Part shown: positions 21,100-32,179 of the stretch, piece after piece
Layout of the letters: each line of letters begins with the position of its first letter
Position numbering within the stretch: position 1 is the stretch's first letter
Assembly: GCF_028640845.1 (NCBI RefSeq)
Contig: NC_080540.1
Span: 162,323,438-162,387,437 of the forward strand
Length of the DNA stretch: 64,000 nt
DNA from: Ahaetulla prasina
Lineage: Eukaryota; Chordata; Lepidosauria; Squamata; Colubridae
Direction of reading: 5' to 3'
Made by a program: the position numbers and the translations under genes
Notes under the pieces: generated by a model
The model's database searches: none
Told to the model about the DNA's origin: nothing
What the model saw: only the letters and a program-made list of their open reading frames with translations

Positions 21100-22138
21100 G
21101 GTACGCAGGATGTCACGTAGGCATGTATATCATGCCGCACTGGGCCACCAAAGGTCCGTGTCACCAGGTGGAGGGTCTTGAAGAACCCAAAATGTCCTGC
21201 TGCAGGGTTGTCGTGGCACTGGGTCATGACGAGGGCTCGGAGTGGTCCTGTGGGCACATATAATCGCCCCCGAAACTTGAGTAAGTCCTCCTCCAAGGTC
21301 CAAGGAGACGTGGGGCCCACCTCCGCTCTCCTTTGCTGCGACCAGGCGTCCTGGCGCTGGGCCTTGCGGACCTGGGCCCGCAAGTCCACTGGCTCCCGTG
21401 CTGCGGCCAAGGCTTCTGCCGGCAGCACTGTCCGTGGAGGAAGGGGGTCCTTGGCGCAGAGGTACTCTGGCTTGCGGGACAGGGCATCCGCCCTCCGGTT
21501 GTGACCGCTGGGAATGTAGGTCACGCGGAAGTTGAACCGGGCAAAAAACAACGACCACCGGATCTGCCGCTGGTTCAACTTCCGAGCTGTGGTGAGGTGC
21601 TCGAGATTCCGATGGTCCGTTCGGACCTCCACCTGATGTCGGGCCCCCTCCAGATGGTGTCGCCAAGCCTCGAATGCAGCCTTGATAGCCAGCAACTCTT
21701 TTTCCCAGATAGTGTAGTTGCGCTCGGAAGGGTTGAGTTTCCGGGAGTAGTAAGCGCAGGGAAAAAGTGTGCCACCATTCGTCGGAGCCTGTAGCAGCAC
21801 CGCTCCCAGAGCCACATTGGACGCGTCCGTTTCCACCACAAAAGGCCGGAGCGGGTCGGGATGCCTCAGGACGGGTTCCGTGACGAAGGCTTTCTTGAGG
21901 GCTGTGAATGCTTCTTGCTGCGGGGGACCCCACCGGAATGCAACCTTCTTCCTGAGGAGCTGGGTAAGTGGAGCTGTCAGTGTGGCGAAGCCCGGGATGA
22001 AGGTCCGGTAGTAGTTGGCGAAGCCCAGTAGGCGCTGAACATCCTTCACCCGACGAGGGGCTTCCCAGCTACACAAAGCTTCTACTTTACATGGGTCCAT
22101 GGCTATGCCCTCGGGCGAGATGATATGCCCGAGGAATT
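21003..22138 (-). pseudogene. pol: Chromovirus RT thumb, RNase H and integrase zinc-binding domain
   Basis: The longest intact piece (22100-21003, 365 codons). It starts in the RT thumb (RLLGFANYYRTFIPGFA) and continues through RNase H with all four acidic residues: Asp92 in VVETDAS, Glu135 in IWEKEL, Asp162 in RTDHRNLEHL and Asp205 in HNRRADALSR. RNase H degrades the RNA strand during reverse transcription. Then comes the HHCC zinc site of integrase: His296/His303 (CHDNPAAGHFG) and Cys332/Cys335 (SCVPC). The usual FWWP motif reads FGGP because of a base missing from a T-run, compensated a few bases later. The RT section EFLGHIISPEG lies just upstream (22139-22100). Confidence 0.92.
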
Positions 22139-22631
22139 CTATGGAAGTCCGGAAGAAGACGATTCAGCCGCATTGAGTTGTTGCTCCATAGCGTTGCAGA
22201 ACCAGACTGGCGTGTCGAAGGTGGCTTTCCTGGACCGGGAGTAAATCAGGATGTCGTCAGGTAGATAACCACGAACCGATCCAACATGTCTCGGAACACG
22301 TCGTTCATGAAGTGCTGAAAACGGCGGAGCATTGGTCAACCCAAATGGCATGACAGTGTATTCGTAGTGTCCGTATCGGGTGCCGAATGCCGTCTTCCAT
22401 TCGTCTCCTTCTCGTATCCGCACCAGGTTGTAGGCCCCCCGGAGATCGAGCTTGGTGAAGATCGTGGCCTCCCGCAACCTTTCCAGTAGCTCCGGGATGA
22501 GCGGCAGGGGTAGCGATTCCGCACCGTAATGGCGTAGCCGCGGTAATCACAGCATAGGCGCAAGTCCCCTGTCTTCTTCTTCACAAAGAGGACCGGGGCC
22601 GAGAGGGACTTTGAAGGCGGATGAACCCTCG
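22139..22631 (-). pseudogene. pol: Chromovirus RT palm, frameshifted in the active site
   Basis: Starts with [16 protein letters not shown] (22584-22336 frame). The 22477-22139 frame then holds motif [12 protein letters not shown] (catalytic Asp11), [19 protein letters not shown] (motif B) and the DDILIYS end of motif C. The catalytic box is shifted: the plus strand reads GTCGTCAGGTAGATAACC (22253-22270), one base short of a YLDD codon set, so Tyr-Leu and Asp-Asp fall in different frames. Segment B (22631-24695) separates this part from the RT N-terminus, at the FIRPSKSP-like stretch just before motif 1. Confidence 0.9.
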
Positions 22632-23456
22632 GGCTGTCTTTGAGGCTAAGAACTTTTTATAAAGTTTGGTTTTGTTACATTTCTGAGATATTTTTTTTAT
22701 AATTTATATCATCCTACAAAGCGTTGTCTGATTAGATGTTGACTATCAGTATGACAGTAAATTGCCTAAAGCCTTTGAAGTGGAGGGTAATTAAATCCAT
22801 ATACAGCTCAGGTTATATTTGGCTTCAGTTTACATTCTTCAGTATGGTGGAAGTACAGTAGCAGAGTCCATTTCGTAAGTAACAACCCTGGTTTGATTTG
22901 CAGTAACCTCTTCCCTGAGTAAAAATTGCTTCTCTCCCTTTGGCTGGCCAGTTCTGGACTGCAAAAATCCACATGATACTCGATAGCAGCAAAGACTGGC
23001 AGAAATACTTGCATTGCCATCTACTGATTTTCCAGTTTTATGCAGCCAGATCCAGTAATCCTGCACTTTTTTGCCTAGAACCCCTGGGGTAGATTTTTAG
23101 GGAAGTATTGTTTGGAAAATAATGTTGCTGTTGTTACTGCTGGTCCTGATAAAACCACTATATCATCTGAGTTGATTGTCGTCACTTCAGAACAAAGCAC
23201 TGGAAGAGCTGAACAAAAAATAAAGAACAAGGGATGAAATTCATAGATGCTTTTTTCGGCTTTTAGTTAGCAAGAGGCTGGAAGAGACTCTGCTTTGAAT
23301 ATAGACTCAACCCTGGCAATTTCAGAAGAAGCAGCAAAACTGGTATCTGAATCTTTGCAGAGTTGCCGCCAGTCATTGTTGATAACATTGAGCTAAATGG
23401 ACCAGTATTCTGACTCAGCAGAAGGTTAGTTCCTATGTTCCTTTAACTCCTTTGAA

Positions 23457-23623
23457 TTTCTTTTATGTACACTGAGAGCGTATGCACCAAGACAAATTCC
23501 TTGTGTGTCCAATCACACTTGGCCAATAAAAAAATTCTATTCTATTCTATTCTGTTCTGTTCTGTTCTGTTCTGTTCTGTTCTGTTCTGTTCTATTCCAT
23601 TCCATTCCATTCCATTCTATTCC
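23457..23623 (+). mobile_element. L2-like LINE tail with TTCTR/TTCCA array
   Basis: TTTTATGTACACTGAGAGCG, GCACCAAGACAAATTCCTTG, CCAATCACACTTGGCCAATAA, then repeats of TTCTA, TTCTG and TTCCA to 23623. This is the 3' end of the LINE seen in longer form at 50628 and 54032. Confidence 0.85.
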
Positions 23624-24361
23624 TAAGTTTTTCTCAGCCAGTTAGGCTAAAGAACAATGGGAGTTGCATTAATATCTGGAAGACTAGTAGGACCTGATGG
23701 GGGTGGAAGTCAAAATCCATGCATTTAAAAAAAAAAGGGGGGGGGAGATAAATCTCAGTACTTCATTTTCCTGTTTGCAAATATTGATCGGCCCCATTAG
23801 ATACAGAGAATTCCTCCTATCCAAGTTCCATGCACTCTTTCTTTCCATCTCTTTGCTTTCTTTTAGTAGCCTACGTCACTTGACTGCAATTAAACCAAAA
23901 CTAGTTGTTGGTGCTTGGGAGATGAACCTCTTCTTTATTTCATGTCCCTTATTTTTGTCACCTCTCCTTTATTTCATATTCTTTATTTCAATTTTCAATA
24001 TTTCCAAACTGGGAAACTATGAGCATCTTAGACCAAACCAAGTGCAAAAACACTAGGGAATTCCTGGAAGCCTGACAAATTGGCCCTCAACAGGCACATA
24101 GACATAAACAACAACTACATACCATTCAAAAGAGACAATCAAAAAGCCAAAAAGAAGACCAAAAACTAAAACGCTTTCTCACCAGCAATCAATACCCAGA
24201 TGAACAGAAATTAAAACATCAAGATTAACATTAGACCAACAATAAAAAATCAAACAATATCCCAATCCAGGAACTGTCATACAAGGTAATTGTAATCAAC
24301 AGCTCAATCAAGGTACCACGAAGACCAACCCCACCAATACTGACAGGGAAAGCCACTAGAA

Positions 24362-24488
24362 CAGGTGTCAAACTTGGCAACTTTAAGACTTGTGGACTTC
24401 AATTCCCAGAATTCCTCAGCCAGCTTTGCTGGGAGTTCTGGGAGTTGAAATCCACAAGTCTTAAAGTTGCCAAGTTTGGAGACCCCTG
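24362..24488. mobile_element. Palindromic hAT MITE in segment B
   Basis: Starts CAGGTGTCAAACTTGG (slightly degraded) and ends CCAAGTTTGGAGACCCCTG. Exact 8-bp duplication CACTAGAA (24354-24361, 24489-24496). Same insertion as 30733 in B'. Confidence 0.9.
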
Positions 24489-24695
24489 CACTAGAATATA
24501 AAATGAGAGCAAACTCCATTCCCTACTAGCAACAATTTATTAGGTACAAGAAGCCGGGATAGAGTTCAGAAGTACAACAAGTTTACTTCATGCTACCCAT
24601 ACACAAGAAAGAGTAAACAGAACTTCAAATGGGCTGGACTTAGCTCTCTTACAGGCACATGGAAACTCCAAACTGATGATGCATTTGACCCCGCC

Positions 24696-25390
24696 GAGAG
24701 GGACTTTGAAGGCGGATGAACCCTCGGGCCAGGTTTTTGTCCAGGAAGTCCCTGAGGCGGCCAACTCGGCCCGACATGGAATACAGGCGCCCCACAGGCA
24801 GTGGTGCGTTGGGCAGAAGGTCCACGGGCAATCGTGGGGCCGGCGCGGGGTAGTCGGTCCGCCTCCTTCTCGCTGAACACGCCGGGCGAAGTCCGCCAGC
24901 TCAGGAGGCAAGGTGATGGCAGCGGTGGGACGTTCTGGCCGGCACAGGTGTGGCGGATGTGATCGACGCACTGCAGACTCGGGAAAGAGATGGTGTTCGC
25001 GACCAGGCCACCTGAGGATCGTGGGTCCGCCAGGCCAACCCAAGGACCAAGGAAAATGAAGGTCCGCCGTGACATAAAACTGGATCGCCTCCTCATGGTC
25101 CCCAATAGCCAGGCGCAAAGGCTGGGTGGCAATTTAATGGGGCCGGACACCAGTTCTCGCCCATCAATTGTCTCTACCGCATCGGAGGGTCCACCGGAAC
25201 CACGGGACCGCAAACTGGGTCACAAAGGCCTGGTCCATAAAGTTTGTTGTGGCCCTGAGTCCACCAGCGCATGCGCCTGGAGCCCGTCCGACTGGTTCCC
25301 CAACCATATCCGTGTGTCCAGAATCAGATGCCGAGGGGCCCAGAGTCTACTTCCGCAACGTCCAGTGGGGCTTAATGCGTGCCCGACCTA
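24696..25390 (-). pseudogene. pol: Chromovirus protease and RT N-terminus
   Basis: Minus frames show the region after the protease active site: VETIDGRELVSGP (flap side), a hydrophobic TFIFLGPWVGLADP stretch (protease IxLGxxWL-like end), then FSEKEADRLP, CPVDLLPNAPLPVGRLYSMS-like and LRDFLDKNLARGFIR, the classic lead into Gypsy RT. Frames change several times. The protease cleaves Gag and Pol. The catalytic Asp motif should lie near 25240-25270 but is out of frame with the rest. Confidence 0.8.
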
Positions 25391-26312
25391 GGGTTTCCCG
25401 AGGTCGGGCCTGCTCCGCTTCGATTGGTCACGCTGTGATTCGGGGACGGCGTCGTGCCCCACCGCTTTCTGGGGCAAGAAGCGCGGCGGCCGGCTCCCAC
25501 AGTACAGGCACAATCCCCTTGGCGCCCGGTTCCGCTCCTGGGCTGTCAGGCGAGATCTGGCCGCTCCCAACTCCATGGGCTCTTCCGCAGCGGTTACAAA
25601 ACGTGGGGCGACCCTGGGTGCTGGTGGTGCAGGAAGTGGGGTGCAGATGTCGACGGAGGGTCCCGGGGTGCGACGGACGGTCGCCGTTGCAGACGGGCAT
25701 CGAGGCGGAGACAAAGGCACCAAGTTGTCGAGGGTCCGGCGCCCACGCGGGCCAGCTCGTCTTGCAATTCCTCTGAGAGTCCCTCCTGAACGCGGCCCAC
25801 CAGCGCTGCATCATTCCAGTCAGAGTCCTGGCACAAAAGACGAAATTCGCGATGTACTCCTGCAGGGGCGTTTCTTGACGGAGTTCCTTAAGGCGCCTGG
25901 TTGCCGCCAGCATTCGAACGGGTCCTCATACATGGTGCGAGGTGCTGCCAAAACGCTGTTGGTCCGCCAGCAGGGGCTGTCCTGGAGCAAGAGGGCGTGG
26001 CCCATCGAGCAGCCGAGCCGGAAAGAAGGTTAATCACGAAGGCCACCTTAGCCCGGTCGTCTGGGAAATCCTCTGGCCTCATAGCCATGTAGAGCTGGCA
26101 CTGTCCCAAGAAGGTCGGGAACATCTCAGGCTGCCCAGAAAACTTATCCGCACGGTTATCGGGCACTTGCGACGAGGAGGAGGTGGGAGGATGGGGGGCT
26201 GCAGGCACATTCCTGGCAGCAAGTTGGCCTGCAAGTGAGCCACTTGCTGCTGGAGCTGTTGATTAGCCGCTTGTAGCTGCTCTAACTGCTGCTGTACCTG
26301 CTGCTGATCCAT
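25391..26312 (-). pseudogene. gag: Chromovirus gag
   Basis: Begins at 26312 with MDQQQVQQQLEQLQAANQQL, a Gln-rich heptad stretch likely to form a coiled coil. A frameshift near 26150 leads to DKFSGQPEMFPTFLGQCQLY and VAFVINLLSGSAARW (26208-25888), the retrotransposon Gag capsid-like domain. Next are ELRQ.TPLQEYIANF and EGLSEELQDELARV in other frames, then GLCLYCG (about 25510), the start of a CCHC zinc knuckle whose remaining residues are frameshifted. Gag packages element RNA. The first Met lies about 220 bases inside the 5' LTR/primer-site boundary. Confidence 0.85.
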
Positions 26313-26509
26313 CTTTGGTGGAAGATGTTTTAGTCAGGTCTTGGACAAAATGTTCTGTTTCCTTCCCCAATACTCCCAGCAAAGAGTCCGTCAGAGGCCT
26401 TCCTTTTTTCCATTTATTTACATAGATACATGTCCTGGCCACGTCTACCCACGGGCCTGCCAAGTTTCTGGAGATAACGAGGAAATTATAGATAAGGCCA
26501 GAATTACTC

Positions 26510-26529
26510 ACGAATATATTCTTCCTCCA
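26510..26529 (-). other. Putative primer-binding site
   Basis: Immediately inside the 5' LTR, one base after ...CTATTTCA, the element strand reads TGGAGGAAGAATATATTCG. A TGG start next to the LTR is the expected layout for pairing with a tRNA CCA end. The tRNA is not identified. Confidence 0.5.
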
Positions 26530-26530
26530 T

Positions 26531-26915
26531 TGAAATAGTTAGCTCGCCATTTCATTAGCTCTCGCCAACTCATTACTTTGTCCAAGACAAAAAACCAGGA
26601 AGTCCCGCCTCCTATTTATAGTCTCTGCAGATGTCACTGCATGACAATTATGACTTGGCTTTGTCCCAACTCTTCCGCTGCTGCGCACGGCGATTACGTC
26701 TACGTGACCTTGCATCGCTCCAAAACTGTTCTTGGGGCGTTGCCAAATCAGAAGGAGGCTCCATGGAATCAGGCTGTGCCGGCCCCTCCCCATCCCTTTG
26801 AGTGGGTGCCAGGGAGGGAAAGGGCTCAAGAGAAGCAGGGCTGGCCAGGTCTTCTCCCTCACTTTCTGAATCATCCGAGTCCAGGAGTCCGGGTCCAGGA
26901 ACCTGGGTCACAACA
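26531..26915 (-). mobile_element. Chromovirus 5' LTR
   Basis: 385 bases, TGTTGTGACCC to CTATTTCA on the minus strand. TATA-like TATAAATAGG at 26611-26620. U3 carries a frame from the first bases: VVTQVPGPGLLDSDDSESEG, then Pro-rich, then RSRRRNRRAQQRKSWDKAKS and a stop. The LTR abuts A' at 26916 without a short target duplication. Confidence 0.93.
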
Positions 26916-27875
26916 GAAAGGCACAGCTTAAAAGAAATTGGGTTTGTGTGCAGTTGTATATAATTCCTATATGAATCAAATACCCTGGCTTGCACATTCC
27001 CTTAGTTGACACTATCATCCCAACTTTTTAAACATTTGTTTTCCTAGTGCTAAGTGCCAGAGAGATAAAGACATTTAAAGGGCATCCCAAGGCTGGGGGA
27101 AACATCTGGTTCAAACCCACATATCTCATTGTGTGGCCTGGGCTTACTATTCTCTTTCTCAGCTGGAGCTCCCTTGGTTTGGCTGCAGGAAACAGGGATG
27201 CGTATGGGAAGAGAGAATATGTGTGCACTTTTAAGGCAAACCCCCGGCTCCAGTATGCTGGTGAGCAATCGGTGTGGTCTTTAGGGCAAAAAAAAGATTT
27301 CCAAGTCCTGCTAATGCCCATTTAATATTTACTGTTCTTTTTGATTTTTTTTAATTAAAAGGTAAACAACAATTAGAACATTAGCAGGAAGCTCGTTGGT
27401 TTATCTCAGGGTAAAATGAATTTGTGCCTGGCCACTAGGGCAGGGTCTTAACCTGTCCTTTGACTTGGGGACTTCAACTTCCAGAGTTCCTCAGCCAGCT
27501 TTGCTGGGTGGGGGATTCGGGGAGTTGAAGTCCCCTAGTCTTAAAGGGACCAAGGTTGGAGACCCCTGCTCTAGGGCAACAATTTGGGGACAGATAAGTT
27601 TCTTAGCAGGCATTTTTGGAAGCCCGTCATGATCTGATCTTTGAATCTGCATTCTAGATTGAAAAAAAGTTGCCTCAGAGAAAGGACAGCTAATCCGACA
27701 TAATGCAAACCACCTCTGATGCTACAGTATTTCCTTGATATTGTTCTTTTGTGATATGTCCAAGAATAATACTGGGTAGACCTAGGTTCATTGTAGTTGA
27801 GCAAATACAGAAGTCACTGGATTGGACAGATTCAAGAACACGGTGACCAGTAGAAAAATCAACCTTCTTTAACAA
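26916..27875. repeat. Direct repeat A' (right copy)
   Basis: 960 bases matching 18601-19574 with few substitutions. It starts exactly at the LTR end. The MITE inside (27441-27568) has lost several bases relative to A. Sequence continuity with 27876 onward suggests this is the original location. Confidence 0.9.
27441..27568. mobile_element. Palindromic hAT MITE in A', with gaps
   Basis: Same insertion as 19133. The left arm reads CAGGGTCTTAACCTGTCC, missing several bases. The right arm and right octamer CTCTAGGG (27569-27576) are intact. Confidence 0.85.
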
Positions 27876-27904
27876 TGATAAATCTCTGGGAATGAGTACA
27901 TTTC

Positions 27905-28100
27905 CTTTCTTTTATGTACACTGAGAGCATATGCACCAAGACAAATTCCTTGTGTGTCCAATCATACTTGGCCAATAAAAAATTCTATTCTATTCTATTC
28001 TATTCTATTCTATTCTATTCCATTCCATTCCATTCCATTCCATTCCAATATTCCTATTCTGTTCTGTTCTGTTCTGTTCTGTTCTATTCTATTCTATTCA
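27905..28100 (+). mobile_element. L2-like LINE tail with TTCTA/TTCCA/TTCTG array
   Basis: TTTTATGTACACTGAGAGCA... CTTGGCCAATAAAAAATTC followed by about 120 bases of pentamers. Independent of the copies in B and B'. Confidence 0.85.
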
Positions 28101-28998
28101 TGAAATTCTGTTGTTTTGATTTGGGGAATGAAATTAGGTTCAAAAAATACTGTCTTCAGAATCTGCCTTACCTGATTACCTAATAGCAGAGTTAGCTCTG
28201 TGGAAAATATGCAATGCTCTCCTTGACATGAAAATAGTTCTAGGAGAGCTATTTGCGATAAATATTAAATGACTGTGTTGATTTCCAGACAAAGCCATTT
28301 AGGATCAGGCATTCTCTTCAAATCAAAGAGCCCCCTAAATTACGTTATGGTCTGTTTATCCAGCAGAAATCAAGAGCAGCGCACTTTAAATGGGTTGAGC
28401 TCAGTTCAAGCAAAGCCAACTTGGGAAAATCTGGCTAAGGAAATCGAAGGACGGTATTATTTTTAGATGAAGAGCAATTAGAGAAGAACTAAAGTACAAG
28501 ACAACAGATCAGATTGCATGGATATCCAAAGCAATGGTAGCTGTCCTTATTAGCCTCATTCTTGCAAATTATTGCTACTGGTATAGAACATTAAGAAATA
28601 TTAATGTGCTTTTTCATAATTAGGGCATGGAGGTGAAAAATAAATCTAGAGCATACTTAATTCAAACCTGCTTCCTACAAAATTTATTTCTTGTCATTGT
28701 CTATAAACATCAAGGCTAGAAATTTAATATTTGCAGGCAGAAATATAATACTTTACATGTATGAGGGATTTCTCCAAAGCTTATAAATTATGATGAAAAA
28801 GAAGAGCTGATACTTGTCTGTAATGGGCTGCTGCCCCTTCCTTTAGATGAAACAGCCAAAAGTGGATCTTCTCATTGGCAGTCCCTGCCCTGTGGAAAAA
28901 CTTGCTCCTTGAGATTTGGGGACCCTCCAAACCTATTAGGCCTTCTGAAAAGGCAAAGACCATCCAATATTAGAGTTTTTATTGTGGTTGATGGTAAT
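28101..28998. other. Single-copy stretch C with a CR1 relic
   Basis: Lies between A' and B', with no second copy in the window. At about 28845-28975 the plus strand encodes a CR1 C-terminal phrase (FSLAVPALWKNLLLEIWGP). Otherwise nothing recognised. Confidence 0.5.
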
Positions 28999-29821
28999 GG
29001 GCTGTCTTTGAGGCTAAGAACTTTTTATAAAGTTTGGTTTTGTTACATTTCTGAGATATTTTTTTTATAATTTATATCATCCTACAAAGCGTTGTCTGAT
29101 TAGATGTTGACTATCAGTATGACAGTAAATTGCCTAAAGCCTTTGAAGTGGAGGGTAATTAAATCCATATACAGCTCAGGTTATATTTGGCTTCAGTTTA
29201 CATTCTTCAGTATGGTGGAAGTACAGTAGCAGAGTCCATTTCGTAAGTAACAACCCTGGTTTGATTTGCAGTAACCTCTTCCCTGAGTAAAAATTGCTTC
29301 TCTCCCTTTGGCTGGCCAGTTCTGGACTGCAAAAATCCACATGATACTCGATAGCAGCAAAGACTGGCAGAAAATACTTGCATTGCCATCTACTGATTTT
29401 CCAGTTTTATGCAGCCAGATCCAGTAATCCTGCACTTTTTTGCCTAGAACCCCTGGGGTAGATTTTTAGGGAAGTATTGTTTGGAAAATAATGTTGCTGT
29501 TGTTACTGCTGGTCCTGATAAAACCACTATATCATCTGAGTTGATTGTCGTCACTTCAGAACAAAGCACTGGAAGAGCTGAACAAAAAATAAAGAACAAG
29601 GGATGAAATTCATAGATGCTTTTTTCGGCTTTTAGTTAGCAAGAGGCTGGAAGAGACTCTGCTTTGAATATAGACTCAACCCTGGCAATTTCAGAAGAAG
29701 CAGCAAAACTGGTATCTGAATCTTTGCAGAGTTGCCGCCAGTCATTGTTGATAACATTGAGCTAAATGGACCAGTATTCTGACTCAGCAGAAGGTTAGTT
29801 CCTATGTTCCTTTAACTCCTT

Positions 29822-30003
29822 TGAATTTCTTTTATGTACACTGAGAGCGTATGCACCAAGACAAATTCCTTGTGTGTCCAATCACACTTGGCCAATAAAA
29901 AAATTCTATTCTATTCTATTCTGTTCTGTTCTGTTCTGTTCTGTTCTGTTCTGTTCTGTTCTGTTCTGTTCTATTCCATTCCATTCCATTCCATTCTATT
30001 CCT
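29822..30003 (+). mobile_element. L2-like LINE tail with TTCTR array (B' copy)
   Basis: Same insertion as 23457-23623. The TTCTG run is several units longer here, so the two copies differ in repeat number. Confidence 0.85.
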
Positions 30004-30389
30004 AAGTTTTTCTCAGCCAGTTAGGCTAAAGAACAATGGGAGTTGCATTAATATCTGGAAGACTAGTAGGACCTGATGGGGGTGGAAGTCAAAATCCATG
30101 CATTTAAAAAAAGGGGAGATAAATCTCAGTACTTCATTTTCCTGTTTGCAAATATTGATCGGCCCCATTAGATACAGAGAATTCCTCCTATCCAAGTTCC
30201 ATGCACTCTTTCTTTCCATCTCTTTGCTTTCTTTTAGTAGCCTACGTCACTTGACTGCAATTAAACCAAAACTAGTTGTTGGTGCTTGGGAGATGAACCT
30301 CTTCTTTATTTCATGTCCCTTATTTTTGTCACCTCTCCTTTATTTCATATTCTTTATTTCAATTTTCAATATTTCCAAACTGGGAAACT

Positions 30390-31180
30390 ATGAGCATCTT
30401 AGACCAAACCAAGTGCAAAAACACTAGGGAATTCCTGGAAGCCTGACAAATTGGCCCTCAACAGGCACATAGACATAAACAACAACTACATACCATTCAA
30501 AAGAGACAATCAAAAAGCCAAAAAGAAGACCAAAAACTAAAACGCTTTCTCACCAGCAATCAATACCCAGATGAACAGAAATTAAAACATCAAGATTAAC
30601 ATTAGACCAACAATAAAAAATCAAACAATATCCCAATCCAGGAACTGTCATACAAGGTAATTGTAATCAACAGCTCAATCAAGGTACCACGAAGACCAAC
30701 CCCACCAATACTGACAGGGAAAGCCACTAGAACAGGGGTGTCCAAACTTGGCAACTTTAAGACTTGTGGACTTCAATTCCCAGAATTCCTCAGCCAGCTT
30801 TGCTGGGAGTTCTGGGAGTTGAAATCCACAAGTCTTAAAGTTGCCAAGTTTGGACACCCCTGCACTAGAATATAAAATGAGAGCAAACTCCATTCCCTAC
30901 TAGCAACAATTTATTAGGTACAAGAAGCCGGGATAGAGTTCAGAAGTACAACAAGTTTACTTCATGCTACCCATACACAAGAAAGAGTAAACAGAACTTC
31001 AAATGGGCTGGACTTAGGTCTCTTACAGGGATATAGAGATTCCAAACTGATGATGCATTTGACCCCGCCCCTGGACTCACCTTGGTTGTCTCCTACACTG
31101 ATGAAGATACCTAGTTTGGTTATGAAACATCCTCAAGAAAACAACCGAGCTCAGAGAGCACCAAAGACCCCACAATTGTC
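30390..31180 (+). mobile_element. Possible Penelope-like element 3' region
   Basis: A plus frame reads REFLEA followed by degraded NRHIDIN-like sequence, and downstream lies GATGAAGATACCTAGTTTGGTTATGAAAC-type sequence with CAACCGAGCTCAGAGAGCACC. I associate these phrases with Penelope-like element ends in reptiles, from memory only. Frames are broken. A hAT MITE sits inside. Confidence 0.35.
30733..30862. mobile_element. Palindromic hAT MITE in B'
   Basis: CAGGGGTGTCCAAACTTGG...CCAAGTTTGGACACCCCTG, exact octamer CACTAGAA on both sides (30725-30732, 30863-30870). Confidence 0.92.
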
Positions 31181-32171
31181 TTTATTTCATTTTTTTTTCT
31201 TCAAAGCCTTCCAACATCTTTGAGAATGTCTTGCATTTACGCGCTCCTTCATGAAAGCAAAATCCAATTGTTTATTCAGAACAGCCTTCTGTCGTCTTCA
31301 GTAAGGCTTATGGCAGCTTTTTTACCCTGTATTTTTTTTCTTTAACAAAATTATGTTTCACCAATCTTTACCAGAATCTTTATTCACAAATATTTTCTCC
31401 AGTCCTATACAGTATATCCTTGAGAAATAAAAAAAGACAGATGAATGTAATCCAGTGTTCAATCTAGGGCAATGATCACCTCTCCAGATGAAAAAAACAA
31501 GAGCATCCCAGAGGGCTGATATAGAATATGAATATATGAATGAATCGGAATTCTGAGGTGGGCCACAGCCTCCATGGTAACCAGTTTGTGAATGGATAAG
31601 TCTATTCTCCAGCCAGTCTGTTTTGTTGGGAACATTAGCATTCTGTTCAAAGTTTAGGTTCTCTCATTGATCCAAAATAGAGGGATCCATTACCTCCCTC
31701 TATCTTTTCAAAAGTTCGTACAGTACCTTTAATTGAGGTTGGCTGGGTTCAACTCTTTTGCAGAAATACTTTTGAACACAAATGGGATCCTTCATGAACT
31801 ATGAAGCACCGTCATATCTTTCCAATATATATATTGTTTGAATGTCAGAAATATGCCCCAAATTAAGACTTAGGGAATTAGTGGACATATTCAATAATGG
31901 CAAAATATTCTCTGAAATAATATTCCAGAATCCCTTTCTTCAGATTTTTATTTTTCATATATTAAAAAAATCAATCACATAGTCTAAAATATTATCTGTA
32001 ACAGCATTTTAAAAATCATTTTTAAAAAGAAATCTTATTTCAGGAGGGGTGGTGAACCCTCTCCTAAAACTTCTACATTTAAAAGCTTTTAAAAATTTCT
32101 CAAATCATCTTCAGGTTTAAAAAGTGGGACAAACATTACCCAGAAAATAATTTTTTTCAGGGTATTTATTT
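31181..32171. other. No recognised feature
   Basis: AT-rich DNA with T- and A-runs. No frame with a domain. Confidence 0.35.
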
Positions 32172-32179
32172 GTAATGGG

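Larger units (their letters stand above)
22631..24695. repeat. Segment B: 2.07-kb host segment inserted in RT
   Basis: Nearly identical to B' at 28999-31069, same orientation. The gypsy sequence on both sides overlaps by 37 bases (22598-22634 and 24693-24729), so the insertion is flanked by a direct repeat of its target. Junctions share GGGC (left) and GCC (right) with B'. Contents: a LINE tail with a (TTCTR)n array (23457-23623) and a hAT MITE (24362-24488). The last ~40 bases before the right junction carry more differences than the rest. Confidence 0.93.
19575..26915 (-). mobile_element. Ty3/Gypsy chromovirus, two LTRs, interrupted by segment B
   Basis: Read on the minus strand: 5' LTR (26915-26531), primer-site region, gag with a degraded zinc knuckle, protease, RT, RNase H, H2C2 integrase zinc site, DDE integrase core and a chromodomain, then the 3' LTR (19951-19575). 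The Gypsy order RT-RNase H-integrase plus the C-terminal chromodomain define a chromovirus, a lineage known in fish, amphibians and reptiles. Without the 2.07-kb insert (22631-24695) it is about 5.3 kb, normal for the group. The LTRs are very similar, so insertion was recent. Reading frames break at many single-base gaps, several in homopolymers. LTR ends are exact (TG...CA) but there is no short target duplication. Instead a ~0.97-kb repeat flanks it. Confidence 0.93.
28999..31069. repeat. Segment B', likely source of the RT insert
   Basis: Matches 22631-24695 almost throughout. Flanking DNA continues smoothly on both sides (ATGGTAATGGGCTG at left, CCCCGCCCCTGGACTC at right), so this is the likely original. 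It carries the LINE tail/microsatellite (29822-30003) and a hAT MITE (30733-30862). Confidence 0.92.

Noticed and set aside
27982..28100. CRISPR-like or structured repeat array
   Set aside because: Pure pentamer microsatellite without spacers, in a eukaryotic LINE context.
30013..30427. Plus- and minus-strand frames of 68-109 codons repeated in B and B'
   Set aside because: No domain or codon signature. They occur twice only because the segment is duplicated.
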